A DNA stretch of 64,000 nt from positions 186,001 through 250,000 of the forward strand of contig BGZK01000221.1 in assembly GCA_005406025.1 (NCBI GenBank), in the 5' to 3' direction. Positions within the stretch are counted from its first letter, which is position 1, and each line of letters begins with the position of its first letter. Under the pieces are notes generated by a model. That model had not been told where the DNA came from. It searched no databases and saw nothing but the letters and a program-made list of their open reading frames with translations. The translations under genes and the position numbers were made by a program. This stretch comes from Eumeta japonica. Taxonomy: Eukaryota > Arthropoda > Insecta > Lepidoptera > Psychidae. Shown here piece by piece: positions 62,301 through 64,000 of this stretch.

Positions 62301-64000
62301 TATGGCTGGAGGCAGTGGCCGAGATATCAGCACAATGCCTTCATAACAGAAGATAACCCTTCAACTTAAGTCAAATTAAATCAGTTACTCCGTGTCTTGG
62401 AGTACACGTTAAGACTTTTTGTTGCAGATATCGTCACGCATTAGTGACCGACGTTGTTAATACTACCCAAAACGCACTGTACCAGCTTGATGTGAAAGCT
62501 GTTCCATTGCAACTTTACACGTATAGGTAGCGCCACAGCGTCTGTCTGTAACTTATATGTTATAAATACTATTCAATGATATGCTTATTAGTTTACTGCA
62601 GCGATCGGGTTATAGTTTTCGTGTTCATCATCGCGAATATAAATTGTTTTTAATATTACAATGTAAAGTTTGTTTCTCTGTCCTTGCATTTAGTAAGCGA
62701 AAACTATTAGTTATTCTTATGCGGTTTGTCGTCAGCAGTTTTTTCAAAACAAGATTAAAAGCTTCTAATTAAAGTAAGCTCACAACACATGACGTGCATC
62801 GCAAATCATCCAAAGCAAAAAAGTTAAAAAAAAAGTAACACATTATACGAGACTCCTGCTTTTTGCCTATGCTATTTAATTTATCGGACGTGTATGTGAA
62901 TAATCGTGTATGTTTGGATGTGTATTAATCTTGCTAACACTTATAAAACACTAGTTTACATATTTCTTGACCTAGGTAATCAAAATTGTCTATTGAAAGC
63001 TAATATAACTTAAATTTGGACAATTAAAAAAGAAGCTTTCATTGCACTCCGTCATTATAACGCAATAAATCTGTAAATAAAAAAAATGTAGTAAAATCTG
63101 TAGAGAAAAAATTTCGAATCGAAATAGAAATAATTTGGATACATGTAAGGATAGTTACTCGAATTGATATCGGAACAGGTACATACCTCATACATGTGTA
63201 AGTAGATACACATGTATGAGGATACTTGGGCTTAAGAAGGTGTATGTATCTGGGTTTGCAGGTGCGGGTGTGAACTTAGAGCGAAAAACCGGGCGAGACT
63301 GTAATACTATGTTTATAACGAAATAGAGAGGATATGCCACATTAATAAGGCACCTGTGAACACAAAACTTGAGAGCTGGACTGTGAAAACGTAGAAAAAA
63401 TTACAAAATATTCTTGGATAATTCTATTGTCCACTATAATTGTTGCCTATGGAATAATAAACAGCAAATTCGTACAACTCCTTTTGCAAACGTGTTGAAA
63501 TTGCCGTCACTTGTCTACATGCTGGTAACTACAATTTTGTTTTATCAAAGAAGAAACTTTATTAACAAAATGCTGTGGTTAGTTTATATAAAGGTTTTAT
63601 TTTGTTCTTGTGAGTTTATAAAGTACAAAATACAATCAAGGTTTATATTATACAGCAAAACTGGTTACTGTTGTCAATACCTTTATGTTTAGTCTTAATT
63701 GCAAAATAATCGATATGTGATGGCAATTATAATCTATACCCGAAGTTCTTAGCTAATTTGAAAATAAAAAAATTACAGCAATCGTTGAATAGTTTTTTTT
63801 TTTCAATAAATAAATAAAGGAAAACAAAAAGAAAATTTTGTTCCATACCTTCTTTAATGCATAGGATGAAATAATAAAAAAAAAACTAGTAAAAATGGTA
63901 GTAGTATCGAAGTCGCTAGACAAATTGTTGAGGTATTTTTAAACCGAGCTTATTACCCATGTCTAGCTTTAGATTTATTCTATGTTTCACTTAAAATATT
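62301..64000. other. Gene-free AT-rich end of the window
   Basis: No motif-bearing frame. Contains a perfect 15-bp stem with a 6-base loop at 63186-63221 (CCTCATACATGTGTA and its complement). The 92-codon frame at 63414-63692 has hydrophobic and cysteine residues but no signal I recognise. Confidence 0.4.

Noticed and set aside
1..64000. CRISPR arrays, tRNA or rRNA genes, and prokaryotic or viral systems
   Set aside because: I found no regularly spaced direct repeats with unique spacers, no complete tRNA cloverleaf and no rRNA segment; the retroelement remnants are ordinary LTR and non-LTR transposons.

Overview
This is a window of an AT-rich insect nuclear genome, most likely from a moth or butterfly. 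The evidence is intron-split genes with GT-AG junctions, an insulin-like prohormone whose A chain resembles the bombyxins, an insect i-type lysozyme, and a dense load of repeats that I know from Lepidoptera (the CCCGCGACTCCGCCCG family, the 'GTCCATGGGCGACG' family, mariner, BEL/Pao, jockey-like and short inverted-repeat elements). There is nothing prokaryotic here, and most open frames in the window are chance or transposon frames. Three host genes could be assembled by hand from splice sites, reading phase and protein motifs. || Layout. 1-904: nothing recognised. 905-6105: a dead BEL/Pao LTR retrotransposon; its 5' LTR is split by a Ty3/gypsy fragment and its 3' LTR by at least three further insertions. 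6106-15980: gene-free, with a dead mariner at about 11570-12650. 16172-37700 (+): a six-exon gene for a 211-residue PTB-domain adaptor of the LDLRAP1/ARH type, with a 13.1 kb first intron and many elements in its introns, including a 1.3 kb near-perfect inverted repeat. 40130-41420: a cluster of non-autonomous elements and a mariner remnant. 41516-55213 (-): a four-exon gene for a secreted i-type (destabilase-type) lysozyme of 153 residues; its third intron is almost entirely one mariner element that was itself split by a microsatellite and a jockey-like retrotransposon. 55214-59199: gene-free. 59323-61236 (-): a two-exon insulin-like peptide gene (130 residues) with a TATA box, an initiator and a poly(A) signal all in place. 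61298-64000: repeats and unassigned DNA. || How the genes relate. The PTB adaptor (+) converges with the lysozyme (-), and the lysozyme and insulin genes run head-to-tail on the minus strand. I see no sign that they form one pathway: one is probably an endocytic adaptor and the other two are secreted products. Every gene model rests on splice consensus, phase agreement across all junctions and family motifs. None is backed by transcript data here. Repeat borders are approximate unless a terminal inverted repeat is described.
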